DNA of 64,000 nt, from contig NC_033622.1 of assembly GCF_001540865.1 (NCBI RefSeq), positions 9,367,555 through 9,431,554 on the forward strand. Direction: 5' to 3'. Below, piece by piece: positions 1 through 10,255 of this stretch (within the stretch, counting starts at the first letter, position 1; the number at the start of each line of letters is the position of its first letter). The translations under genes were made by a program, and so were the position numbers. The stretch is from Ananas comosus. Lineage: Eukaryota; Streptophyta; Magnoliopsida; Poales; Bromeliaceae. The notes below the pieces were generated by a model, which saw only the letters and a program-made list of their open reading frames with translations, did not search any database and was not told where the DNA came from.

Positions 1-1006
1 TTTTGTGCACATCCTTCGGCCTGATCTTTAATTGATGATACCCCGATTGGAGATCAATCTTCGAATACACCTTGGACCCTTGCAACTGATCGAATAGATC
101 GTCAATCCTCGGCAACGGGTACTTGTTCTTTATCGTCACTTTGTTCAACTCGCGATAATCTACGCAGAGTCGAAGTGCGCCATCCTTCTTCTTCACAAAT
201 AGCACCGGAGCTCCCCACGGTGACACACTCGGCCTCACGAAGCCCTTATCGAGCAAGTCTTGTAGTTGACCTTTTAGCTCCTTTAACTCTACCAGTGCCA
301 TTCTATACGGAGCCTTCGAAACTAGTTTCGCCCCGGGAATCAAGTCAATGACGAACTCAACTTCCCGGTCCGGTGGCAGTCCCGGTAACTCCGCCGGAAA
401 CACATCCGGGTACTCACATGCTACTCGAATATCCCCCAACTCAGGGTACTCCTTTCGAGCATCCACCATGGTTGCCAAATAGGCCTTACACCCTCCTTTG
501 ATCAGTTTCTTTGCCCTTACCGACGATATGGTCGCCGCGAAGCGCCTACTTTTGCACGCTTGGTAGACCAGCTCTTCTTGATTAGGCTCACGAAAAGTGA
601 TCACCATGCTTTCACAATCTATCACCGCATAGTACTTGGAGAGCCAGTTGGTCCCCAAGATAACGTCGCATCCCCACATCTGATCTAGCACTAGCAAATC
701 AATCGGCATAATCCAATCGCCTATTTGCACTTGACACGCCAAACACTCGTTATGGACACTGAATAAATGCTCTGGAGTGTTCACCCACCAGTAATCCTCA
801 TTGTACACCATCTCTATGCCATGAGTCTTAGCAAATGAAATGCTAATGAATGAATGAGATGCGCCTGTATCAAACACTGCTTTAGCTCCAGTGCCTTTAA
901 TCACAATTATACCTGCCACGACGTCGTCGGGTGAAGCAGGTTGTTGCTCCTCCACCTGAGCGGCAAAGACTCGGCCGCTAGGCGCTCTCGATCCCTCCGG
1001 CTGACG
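1..1006 (-). pseudogene. pol: pol of element 1: aspartic protease and N-terminal reverse transcriptase, partial
   Basis: The frame is open from about 1006 down to base 1. It starts with a linker that other copies share ([18 protein letters not shown]). The protease active site FDTGASHSF follows at about 845-874. Next come the typical [11 protein letters not shown] and [10 protein letters not shown] blocks, then the RT fingers ([35 protein letters not shown]) and [14 protein letters not shown] near the window edge. The RT catalytic aspartates, RNase H and integrase are outside. This frame (first codon base = 1 modulo 3) differs from that of gag (2 modulo 3), so protease-RT is disconnected from gag by a frameshift at about 1003-1010; element 5 has gag and protease in one frame. 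Calling it a pseudogene rests on that frameshift; the visible pol part is otherwise uninterrupted. Confidence 0.85.
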
Positions 1007-2237
1007 TGCGCCCAGCCGACATCGTTGGTGGTAACCCCGCAAGCTGTCTCGGGGTAGACGGTGCTGATGCCGCCGTCGGCGCAGATGACATCCACGTCGG
1101 GCACTCCCGGATAAGATGTCCCGGATGGCCGCACTTGAAACACTTGCCATCGCGCTGCAAGCAAGTCGACACCTTGCACTCACCGCCACATATGATACAT
1201 CGAGGTGGTCTCCAGTTCCTCGACTGCTGTCGGGGATACCGAGGGGGTTTCTTAGCATTTGTCCGGCCCCCGGCACCGCCCGCCGTTCTCTTCTTGCCCT
1301 TATCTTTGGACTCGGCCATAGCTTCTCGTTCTTCACGTAAATGGGCGCTACCGTGCTCCGCCCACAATGCTCTGTCGAAGACCTCCGCAAAGGTCGTCAG
1401 CTTCAATATTTTCACCTTTTCATAAATCCGGGGTTGGAGTCCTCGCAAGAACCAATCCGCCCGGTCCCGATCATTGCGAACAACGTCGGGAACGCAATCA
1501 ATAAGGTGGGAGAACTCTTGCTCGTACTTCCCCACCGATCGATCGCCCTGTCTCAACTTGCGGAACTTGTCTTGTAGCTTCCGCTTCACCGTGTCGGGAA
1601 AGTAGTTCGCGAATACCGCTCTCTTGAACTGTTCCCACATCATAGGCGGGAGGTCGATAGGTCGATCCCGCCTAACTCGCTTCCACCACATCTTCGCCGC
1701 TTTCTCAAAACAGTGTGTGGCAAGGTACACTTTGTCCTTCTCCGAGGTATTCAAGTCCTCGAAGAGCGTCTCCATTGAGTCAATCCACGACTCCACAATC
1801 GCTGGCTCCACCAAACCGCCTTCAAAGGTAGGTGGATCGAACTTCTTGAATTGTATAAGTGCCGCCAATGTGCGCTCCCGCTTCGCATCGACTGCCGCAC
1901 CGTCGGGGTTTGAGGTTCCCGAACCGGCCGGTACTACTGTAACTGGCGCAGCCGCCGTTGCCGCCGCTTCCTCGACTGCCCTCGGCACTACGGCAGGGGG
2001 CACTGGTGGCTCCGCGCCCACTTGGGCCGCCGCCGACTGTTGACGCTCCATAACATCCTGGAGCCGTTGAATCTGCTCCCCTTGGCGTTGAACAGACTCC
2101 GCTTGTTGCCGCACTACTCCAATAAGAGCGGCCATTTGCTCCCTAAGCCCACCGTCGCCACTTGCTCCGGATTGCTCGGGCATCACGTTTGGCTCCTTAG
2201 GTATCGACCCTTTTTGTGATCGACGACGAGGTGCCAT
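978..2237 (-). CDS. gag: gag polyprotein of element 1
   Basis: The predicted protein begins [10 protein letters not shown] at 2237; an in-frame ATG at 2264 adds nine residues, and the inner start is preferred because element 6 has the same APRRRS start. The N-terminal third is a Q-rich coiled-coil-like segment ([19 protein letters not shown]) followed by an Ala/Pro/Val linker. The retrotransposon-gag core follows ([46 protein letters not shown]). A Lys/Arg-rich stretch leads to the zinc knuckle [14 protein letters not shown], a clean CX2CX4HX4C nucleic-acid-binding motif, preceded by a second Cys-rich stretch (CIICGG). Gag packages the element RNA into virus-like particles. The stop at 978-980 appears only because the frame is lost just upstream at about 1003-1010; the homologous protein in element 5 runs on into protease. 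Confidence 0.9.
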   Translation of the reverse strand: MAPRRRSQKGSIPKEPNVMPEQSGASGDGGLREQMAALIGVVRQQAESVQRQGEQIQRLQDVMERQQSAAAQVGAEPPVPPAVVPRAVEEAAATAAAPVTVVPAGSGTSNPDGAAVDAKRERTLAALIQFKKFDPPTFEGGLVEPAIVESWIDSMETLFEDLNTSEKDKVYLATHCFEKAAKMWWKRVRRDRPIDLPPMMWEQFKRAVFANYFPDTVKRKLQDKFRKLRQGDRSVGKYEQEFSHLIDCVPDVVRNDRDRADWFLRGLQPRIYEKVKILKLTTFAEVFDRALWAEHGSAHLREEREAMAESKDKGKKRTAGGAGGRTNAKKPPRYPRQQSRNWRPPRCIICGGECKVSTCLQRDGKCFKCGHPGHLIRECPTWMSSAPTAASAPSTPRQLAGLPPTMSAGRTSAGGIESA

Positions 2238-2542
2238 TGCTTCCTGAAAAGAAGCAACTCGCATTAGTTACTTGACCAACACTCTTGACCATACCCAATT
2301 AGGCGAAAGCAACATGCACATTCATCCTTGCTTCAAGCGCCATGTCGTCGGCCGCCCGACACAACACTAGAAGTAGAGGATAAACGAAAATTAAACGTAG
2401 CCTCTAATCACATTAGAGACATCCCAACTTAACCCAATCACATGCTTCCGCTAACTTTGATTCCACGCAACTCACGTTTCCTAGAACCTTAAGGTTTTCC
2501 AATCCTAAGGGTCTCTAGGTCCATTCCTATTCTTTCACTCTT
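2238..2542 (-). other. leader between PBS and gag, element 1
   Basis: This is the non-coding leader between PBS and gag start. It contains a short inverted motif around 2340-2362 (CATGTCGTCGGCCGCCCGACA), equivalent in place to GTTGTCGGCCGCCAAC in elements 3 and 5. It could be a packaging or dimerisation hairpin, which is inference from its conserved position only. Confidence 0.5.
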
Positions 2543-2555
2543 GGCTCTGATACCA
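2543..2555 (-). other. primer binding site (tRNA-iMet), element 1
   Basis: On the minus strand this reads TGGTATCAGAGCC, the complement of the 3' end of plant initiator Met tRNA. It lies 7 bases inside the LTR terminus at 2563 and sets the direction of the element. Confidence 0.9.
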
Positions 2556-3172
2556 CAATATCTGTCACGCCCCGGGACTGATACCATTAGTGAAAGAAAG
2601 GAAAACTAAACATTTACATGTACTATGATTCATTTTTGATCATATACATTGCATTCATCTTGTTCACCTTCGAATTCCATACATTTCATTTCATCATTTC
2701 TTTCTTACATCACATTTACCTCAAAATACACATTACATTCTTTTCTTTACATCATTTACCATCATGCACAAAAGATGATCATAGGGTACTCTACTAACAA
2801 AATGTAAACCCAACTTTGGTGGCCTCTGACTAAGGCGCGATACCTTTACCTCGGTTGCTCGCCGGCTCGCTCGGTCCCGGCTCTGTGGAAATAGTGGGGT
2901 GAGAACTACAACAAAGTTTCCAGTGGGTTCGGCCTCAACATCACCGACTTTCCCACTAGGACTAACTCAGGCATAATAGAAAGAATAAGCTGCATATAGT
3001 AACCAATCTATACATGATGCTAATATGCCTGAACAATAAAGCAAGGAGTATGCTCAACATTAAATAAATGCAGATTATGCAAATTCTTTGTTCTTTACAT
3101 TTTACTCTTTGTTCTTTGTTCTTTGTTCTTTGCACTTTGTTCTTTGCTCTTTGTTCTTTAATCTCAAGGCTA

Positions 3173-6100
3173 ACCCGGGGGTATCGCCACATTAACTTGC
3201 TTCACATTAAGTCCATCATCGCAGGAACTCACCCGCTAGGACCGTCCTTCGGGTTTACTCCAACCCGTGATGCATAACTCCGGAGCGCATCGCCCGAGGG
3301 GGAGCGACCGCCCTCGAGCACGGAACTCATAGCAAGTATGATCATATCCTTAACTCAAAGGATTTATAAGTTCAATCTTGACTTTACACTAGCTCTAGTG
3401 TTCTTTACATCACTTTATGTTGCAAACTCATGCAATCACATTCTTTACATTTCTTTACTCTTGCTAACTCTAGCATTCTTGTTCGTTACAATACTTGTTC
3501 TTATTGCCCCACTTTACTTTAATTTTACACATTGTCATTTTCATCACTCTTTACATCACGTTAGTTCTTTGCATCACACTAACTCTAGTGTCTCTTTACT
3601 TTACATTTTCAAATGCCACTCGATCTATGTCATTGTGTCACTCTGTTCTTTTGCTCACTTTGGGTGCTCACTTTTCTCTCATGCATACACATAGGGTTTT
3701 TGACGTTCACATAGTTCTCATTCATCATATTATGCAAGTTGTACTCACAATCATGCATCCTTACATTTTCATCATTACTTTACCCTAAAATGCATGCAAC
3801 AATATATATACACATGCTCAAGTGAATGACACATTAGACATAGAGAGAAGTTCAATGAGTTTGAGAAGCACCACCCACCTCGTAGGCTTTCAAAGGTGCT
3901 CCGATGATTTTCTTGGGATTTTTAGACTTCTCGTTCTTTACCTGCGGCAAAACGAAGCCCTAATAGGTCATTTTGCTCATATCTTTACATACACTTTTCG
4001 AAATGCTATTCCGAGCGCACCAACGCGTCGGAAATAGCCCCAATTAGGTTTCTAGAGGGTCAATTGCACTTAGAAATCCCCACGAGCAAAAGCCCCAATT
4101 TGGTGCCGTAGCTCCATAGCATTCATCAAACCTAGGGTTTGATCTCAAAGAGAAGCAAAAGTAGCTTCATTCTACTCTAAAGAGTCCATCTAAACCATCT
4201 TTAATTCAATCCAAACCCTAGTTTGGATTCGTCTACCATGAGAGGGGTCAAGCTCACCTTCAGGCTTTACTCATTACCCCCATTTCTCGGTTTTGATCTC
4301 TAAAGAAGCAAAAGAAAAGCTTCAAAGACTCTAAACAATCCATTAAAACTATTTCTAGGTTTATTCAAAGCCCATTTTAGGGTTTTACTACAATAGGGTT
4401 TAAAGCTCACCTTATAAGCTTTCCTTTCTTGCACTAGAGAGGAAGAAGATGAAGTTTCTTCACCTCTTGATCTTCTTCTTCACCTTCTTTTCCTTCTTTT
4501 CCTTCCTTTCTTTCTTTCTTCTTCTTCTCCTTTGCCTTCTAGAGAGAGAGAGGGAGAGAAGAGTGTGTGTGTGAGGGAGAGAATGAGAGAAAAGGCTCTC
4601 TCAGCCCTCTACATAACCCATGGGTTGCAAAAATGCAAATAAACCCCTCAACTTTCATCTTATTCAACTGCCTGGACTGGGCNACCCGGGAGTTTCACCA
4701 CATTAACTTGCTTCACATTAAGTCCATCATCGCAGGAATCACCCGCTAGGACCGTCCTTCGGGTTTACTCCAACCCGTGATGCATAACTCCGGAGCGCAT
4801 CGCCCGAGAGGGAGCGACCGCCCTCGAGTACGGAACTCATAGCAAGTATGATCATATCCTTAACTCAAAGGATTTACAAATTCAATCTTGACTTTACACT
4901 AACTCTAGTGTTCTTTACATCGCTTTGTGTTGCTAACTCTAGCAATTATATTCTTTACATTCTTTACTCTTGGCTACCTCTAGCATTTCATGTTCTTTAC
5001 TCCCCACATTACTTTAACTTTAAATATTGTCATTTTCATCATTCTTTACAATACATTGGTTCTTTACCTCACACTATCTCTAGTGTCCTTTCCCTTTAAC
5101 TTTATCAAATGCCACTCGATCTATGTCATTGTGTCACTCCGTTCTTTTGCTCACTTTGGGTGCTCACTTTTCTCTCATGCATACACATAGGGTTTTCGAC
5201 ATCACATAGTTCTCATTCATCATATTATGCAAGTTGTACTCACAATCATGCATCATTACGTTTTCATTGTTACTTTACCCTAAAATGCATGCAACAATGT
5301 ATATACATATGCTCAATTGAATGACACATTAGGCATAGAGAGAAGTTCAGTGAGTTTGAGAAGCACCACCCACCTCGTAAGCTTTCAAAGGTACTACGAT
5401 GATTTTCTTGAGATTTTTAGACCCTTCGTTCTTTACCGGCGGCATAACGAAGCCAAATTAGGCTTATTTGACCATAACTTTACATTGGCTTTTCGTAACA
5501 TTAATCCGAGCGCACCAACGCGTCGGAAATACCCCCAATTAGGTTTCTAGAGGGTCAATTGCACTTAGAAATTCCTATGAGCAAAAGCCCCAATATGGGT
5601 GCCCTAGCTCCATAGCATCATCAAACCTAGGGTTTGATCTCAAAGAGAAGCAAAAGTAGCTTCAATATACTCTAAAGAGTTCATCTAAACCATTCCTAGC
5701 TCATTCCAAACCCTAGTTTGGATTTCACCATGAGATGGGTCAAGCTCTCCTTCGAGCTTTACCTCCAACACCAAACCCACGGTCTTGATCTCAAAGGAAG
5801 CAAAAGAAAAGGTTCACAGACTCTAAACAATCCATTAAAACCATTTCTAGGTTTATTCAAAGCCCATTATAGGGTTTTACTACAATAGGGTTCAAAGCTC
5901 ACCTTATAAGCTTTCCTTTCTTGCACTAGAGAGGAAGAAGATGAAGTTGCTTCACCTCTTGATCTTCTTCTTCACCTTCTTTTCCTTCTTTTCCTTCCTT
6001 TCTTTCTTTCTTCTTCTTCTCCTTTGCCTTCTAGAGTGAGAGAGGGAGAGAAGAGTGTGTGTGTGAGGGAGAGAATGAGAGAAAAGGCTCTCTCAGCCCT

Positions 6101-6174
6101 CTACATAACCCATGGGTTGCAAAAATGCAAATAAACCCCTCAACTTTCATCTTATTCAACTGCCTGGTCTGGGC
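3173..6174. repeat. 1.5-kb tandem duplication joined at a single n
   Basis: Positions 3173-4682 and 4684-6174 are the same LTR segment, both beginning ACCCGGG and ending near CTGCCTGG(A/T)CTGGGC. Many substitutions separate them, for example in 3395-3500 against 4905-4990. The join is exactly at n4683. The divergence argues against a simple repeat of one read; a join of two different LTR copies is likely. Confidence 0.85.
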
Positions 6175-6190
6175 AGATTTCGGGCTCGGG

Positions 6191-6396
6191 GACCGGTCTC
6201 CCCGACTAGGGACCGGTCTCCGAGAGCTCTCCCAGCGCAGCCAGAGCTGCTGCGCGCAATGCGACCGGTCTCTCTTTGAGGGGACCGGTCTCTGGGGGAC
6301 CGGTCTCTCAGGGAGGGACCGGTTCCCGAGAGCTGGTTCTCAGGGACTTAGCCGATTTTCGGCTTTTCTCAATTCTTGCATGTTCGGGGACCGGTC
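6191..6396 (-). promoter_or_regulatory. U3 array of GACCGGT repeats, element 1
   Basis: Seven copies of GACCGGT begin at 6191, 6211, 6263, 6283, 6298, 6317 and 6389; six are the full palindrome GACCGGTC. Most are followed by TCTC. The array lies in U3, upstream (minus sense) of a TTATGTAGAGG TATA-like site at about 6104 and the CT-rich start. An enhancer role is inference from position. Confidence 0.6.
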
Positions 6397-6595
6397 TCTC
6401 CCACCAGGGACCAATCCCCGAGAGCTCAAAAACTGCAGCTTGCAGGTTTTTTTGATTCCTTAGCTCTCGAAAACCTTCCACAACACACTTTTACTCATTT
6501 TAAGACTTTCGGACTTTCCGAAGGGTACCGTCCTCGCACTTTGGTCAATTTGACTAAAGTTCGACATTTATTCTCCGAATTTTCGGTATATTACA

Positions 6596-8469
6596 GCAAC
6601 GCTCGCCATAGAGGTAGTGGCGCCAAAGTTTTAAAGCACATACCATAGCTGCTAACTCAAGATCATGTGTAGGGTAGTTCTTTTCATAATCTTTCAATTG
6701 GCGAGATGCATAAGCAATTACTCTGCCATTCTGCATTAGAACACACCCTAATCCATTTAGCGACGCATCGCTGTAAATCACATAATCTACTCCAGTGCCC
6801 GGCAGTGCTAGAATCGGGGCGGTAGTCAGTTGTTTCTTCAGCTCTTGAAAGCTTCTTTCGCAGGTTTCATTCCATAGGAATTTAGCTCCTTTATGAGTCA
6901 GTCGAGTGAGAAGAGTAGACATCTTTGCAAACCCTTCAACAAATCTTCGGTAGTATCCCGCCAAACTAAGGAAATTCCGAATTTCTGTGACATTGGTCGG
7001 CCTAGGCCAATCTTTAATCGCTTCAATCTTCTTTAGGTCCACCCCTATTCCTATTTAAGAAATTACATGTCCCAGAAATGCCACTTCCCGAAACCAAAAT
7101 TCATATTTCTTCAACTTGGCAAACAATTTTTTTTCTCGAAGTACTTGTAACACCACTCTTAAATGGTTTTCATGTTCCTCGTCACTTCGAGAATAGATCA
7201 AGATATCATCGATGAACATGACCACAAACCTATCCAGATAGGGCTTAAAGACACGGTTTATTAAATCCATAAAGGCTGCTGGGGCATTTGTCAATCCAAA
7301 GGGCATCATTGTAAATTCATAATGCCCATACCGTGTCCTAAAAGCGGTCTTAGAAACATCTTCAGGCTTGATCTTAAGCTAATGATAACCTGATTGTAAA
7401 TCGATCTTGGAATACACTTTTGATCCTTGCAGCTGATTGAATAAATCATCGAATCGGGGTAATGGATACTTATTCTTGATTGTGACTTTGTTGATTTCTC
7501 GGTAATCCACACACAATCGAAGAGATCCATCCTTCTTCTTAACAAACAACACCGGGGCTCCCCAGGGAGATACACTCGGTCGAATAAAACCCTTATCTAA
7601 TAAATCTTGTAATTGTGCTTTTAGCTCTTTCAACTCAGCGGGTGCCATCCTATAGGGTGCTTTTGAGAGTGGGGTAGTTCCAGGGGCAAGATCTATCACA
7701 AACTCAACTTCCCTATCAGGTGGCATACCCGGCAATTCAACTGGAAACACATCCCCGAATTCTCGCACAACTGGGATATCATCAATCTTGACGGCTCCTC
7801 CGTCACTCATAGAAATACTAGCCAAATAGGCTATACAACCCCTCCGTATCAACTGTCGCGCTCGCGAAGAGCTAATAGTCATTGCGAACAATGAACTCTG
7901 ACACCCCTTATAAACAAACTCTTGTTGACCCGGTTCCCAAAAGGTCACCGTTCTGTTCGTGCAATCTATGGTGGCATAATACTGTGTCAACCAATCCATA
8001 CCCAAGACTACATCAAACTCACCTAGTTTGTGTAGTGCCAATAAATCCACCAGCATAATCCAGTCGCCTACCCTAACTGGGCAGCGAGGGCAAAACTCAC
8101 GAACATCTAGGGTATGGTCGGGCACGATCACTCGTCTCGGATGCAAAGTAGGTACTACCTGAATGCTATGCAACTCGGCGAACTGCCGATCAATAAAAGA
8201 ATGCGAAGCACCAGTATCAAATAATGCACGAACACGAACATCATAAAGCATAATGATACCTGCTACGACCTCCTCTGCTGCTGCGGCCTCCTCTGTCTGG
8301 GCGGCATACATACGCCCACTCGAACCCTGCCGAGGACTCTCGGACTGCCACTGTCCCGGTGGTCGTCTGTACTGCGAGGGTGCTGTCGGGGTCCCCTGGC
8401 TTGGAGCTGAAGATGTAGGTACTGATGCTGATGATGGGGCAGGCGAAGAACCTCTCGGGCACTCGGAGC
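6596..8469 (-). pseudogene. pol: pol of element 2: protease, reverse transcriptase, RNase H
   Basis: One reading frame covers the 3' half of the nucleocapsid linker, the protease (active site [11 protein letters not shown] at about 8195-8228), RT ([23 protein letters not shown], then the catalytic [11 protein letters not shown] at about 7180-7212) and RNase H ([10 protein letters not shown] and [21 protein letters not shown]). It is broken by TAG at 7379-7381, where relatives have Gln in SGYHQ, and by TAA at 7055-7057 just after GHVIS. After YGE at 6596 the sequence passes straight into the LTR of element 1. Key catalytic residues remain, so decay is recent relative to the fold but fatal to function. 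Confidence 0.9.
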
Positions 8470-9691
8470 GAAATGGCCCTCCTGGCGGCAGATAAAACAC
8501 TTGCCCCCACGTTGTGAACACTGTGGTGGAAAGTGAGGCCCACCACAAATGATACAACGTGGCTGTCGACGACGCTCGGGTGCTCTACGGGGTACCGAAG
8601 AACCTCGACCCCTCGACTGGCCCGGCTGGCCCCTCGGATACTTTGGCGGTCTCCTGAAAGATTGTTGACCACTGCTCTCAGCTGCTGGTCTCTTTCCCTT
8701 ACTTCGATCCACAACATCTCTTTTTTTCATAATCTCTACCCCCTTCTCAACAATCAGTGCCCGGTTTACCACCTCTCTATAAGTCGATAGGTTTGATGCT
8801 TGGACCAATCTGAAAATCGCAGGCCGCAAACCCACCTCAAAAATACGAGCCTTATCCTCATCATCTCGAACGACAAAAGGAACACAGTGCAGTAATCGAG
8901 AGAACTCTCGCTCGTACTCAGCTACTGTCCTGTCCCCCTGTCTCAAGTTTCTCAGATCCCTTTCCATTTGCCTCTTTACATTCTGAGGAAAATAGGTAGT
9001 CAACAATAATTCCTTGAACCTCGTCCAGGTGATAGCGGACAAATCAGCACGGGGATCCTCACGGATATCCACCCACCACCTGTAAGCCTCGCCATCAAGG
9101 TGGTGTGTCGCAAACCAAACCCGATATCGCTCCTCGACGAAAGTATCATAAAATAGCTTCTCCATATGCATTAGCCATTTCTCTACCACCCAATGATCGG
9201 CTTTCTCCCCATCAAAGACACGAGGGTTGCAATGACGAAACTCATTCAATCTTTCCATCATTCGCTTTCGCTCCTCAACCGCCACCATCTCTGGTAACAC
9301 GGTCCCTGTCGCAGCCACATGTACTGGTGGTGGTACTACTGTCTCCTGCCGGGTCTCCACCCGCGGAGCTACCGGTGGGGTATTTGGTACTGGTGACTAT
9401 GCTCACTGTCGTATCCCTATCTAGTACTGTAGGCATGGAATCAGGAATCCCTCTGTCAGTCGTCTGCTGCAGTAACAAATCCTCTAACCGCTTCATCCTG
9501 TCCTCCTGTCGACGCGCGGCATCCATCTGCTGTTGCGCTGCTGCAGCCTGCTAAGCCACCAAATCCGTCAGCTTCACGAGCTGCTCGTGCAACTCATGAA
9601 TCTCACTAGATCCAGAAGTAACGGAGGTCCCCACTTACTCCGCATCCGCCGCCTCAGCTGCCCCGGCAGCTTGCGAACGAGTCAAAGGCAT
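8470..9691 (-). pseudogene. gag: gag of element 2, broken
   Basis: It starts MPLTRSQAAGAAEAAD at 9691, then meets in-frame stops TAA (9635-9637) and TAG (9551-9553). A frameshift near 9395-9400 moves the rest into another frame. The gag core is recognisable (WLMHMEKLFYDTFVEERY, YRWWVDI, LTTYFPQNVKRQMER, RQGDRTVAEYEREFSRLL), then a basic linker and [13 protein letters not shown]. In the zinc knuckle [10 protein letters not shown] a missing base at about 8470 shifts the frame just before the last Cys; the next frame restores SECPRG, so the original motif was CX2CX4HX4C. Length and order match the gags of elements 1 and 5. Confidence 0.88.
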
Positions 9692-10029
9692 CTTGAGCTG
9701 CAGCACAAAAACAAATATAGATTAATAAAACCTATACTATTGAACCTTTATTTCAGGTATAAACCAACTAATCAAGAGAAAGTAATGAAATGTAACGCGT
9801 ACTAACTTCCGATGTCACATTGTCGGTCGCCAATGTGGCCATCTGCAAAGTTAGTAATTGCACATTCCGATCAAACTCCTACCATTCGGAGTTTATAAAT
9901 CACCCAATCAAAATACTTTCACTAACAACAACCTCAACTAGACCTCGTCTCTCACGATCCTATTCTTATAGTCCAACCAGCCTAAGGTTTACTAGGTCTA
10001 CTAAGACTCAACCGTAGGCTCTGATACCA
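9692..10029 (-). other. leader and primer binding site, element 2
   Basis: The PBS is 10017-10029 (TGGTATCAGAGCC on the minus strand, tRNA-iMet). The leader contains TGTCGGTCGCCAATGTGG at 9820-9837, equivalent in place to the TGTCGGCCGCC motif of the other elements. No coding capacity is seen. Confidence 0.8.
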
Positions 10030-10037
10030 CTATAATC

Positions 10038-10255
10038 TGTCACGCCCGGGTACCAGCAGAAGCATATCTGGTACGTACACAGACCCGCCATACACCTACA
10101 GTATATAAGGCGTCTACAAGAAAGCAAGTCGATAGGAGAAAACATAGAAAACTCCTATCCTGATATCAGAGCATGTATAAGTCAATAGGACTATTAACAA
10201 AAAACAAGAGTGTCCAACTCAAAATATAAGTACAAAAGAAAGTACTAAAACTATA
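10038..10255 (-). repeat. LTR of element 2, first part
   Basis: It begins at the LTR terminus TGTCACGCCCGGGTACC and continues until the solo LTR inserted at 10256. The same sequence in reverse complement forms the end of the solo LTR at 53330-53492 (shared TCCTATCCTGATATCAGAGC and TATATAAGGCGTCTAC blocks), so both belong to one family. Confidence 0.8.

Larger units (their letters stand above)
1..6595 (-). mobile_element. Ty3/gypsy LTR retrotransposon, element 1 (partial)
   Basis: Read on the minus strand, the order is LTR (6595 to 2563), PBS (2555-2543), leader, gag, protease and RT; pol runs off the left edge, so integrase and the 3' LTR lie outside. The LTR edge at 6595 abuts a broken RNase H coding region, so this element inserted into element 2. 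The 5 bp outside the edge (GCAAC, 6596-6600) would be one half of the target duplication; the other half is beyond the window. The gag-protease-RT order and the tRNA-iMet PBS are typical of plant Ty3/gypsy elements. Lineage (Tekay/Del-like or other) cannot be settled without integrase. Confidence 0.9.
2563..6595 (-). repeat. LTR of element 1, enlarged by an internal duplication
   Basis: On the minus strand the LTR starts TGTAATATACCG at 6595 and ends GGGGCGTGACA at 2563, with TG...CA ends. From its 5' side it holds a U3 with seven GACCGGT-type repeats, a CT-rich stretch around 6000-6090 that probably starts the transcript, and a long R/U5. At 4033 bp it is longer than the other complete LTRs here (2.2-2.6 kb) because about 1.5 kb is present twice around a single n at 4683. 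A (CTTTGTT)-type tract lies at 3085-3160 and irregular TTCTTTACAT repeats at 3340-3650 and 4850-5100. No gene is seen in it. Confidence 0.85.

Noticed and set aside
6059..6463. 134-codon plus-strand frame
   Set aside because: Antisense of an LTR and its GACCGGT array; a similar partial frame occurs in the duplicate at 4567.
1003..8475. Programmed frameshift between gag and pol in elements 1 and 2
   Set aside because: The shifts are at different places (linker in element 1, inside the zinc knuckle in element 2), no slippery site is shared, and element 5 has gag and protease in one frame.
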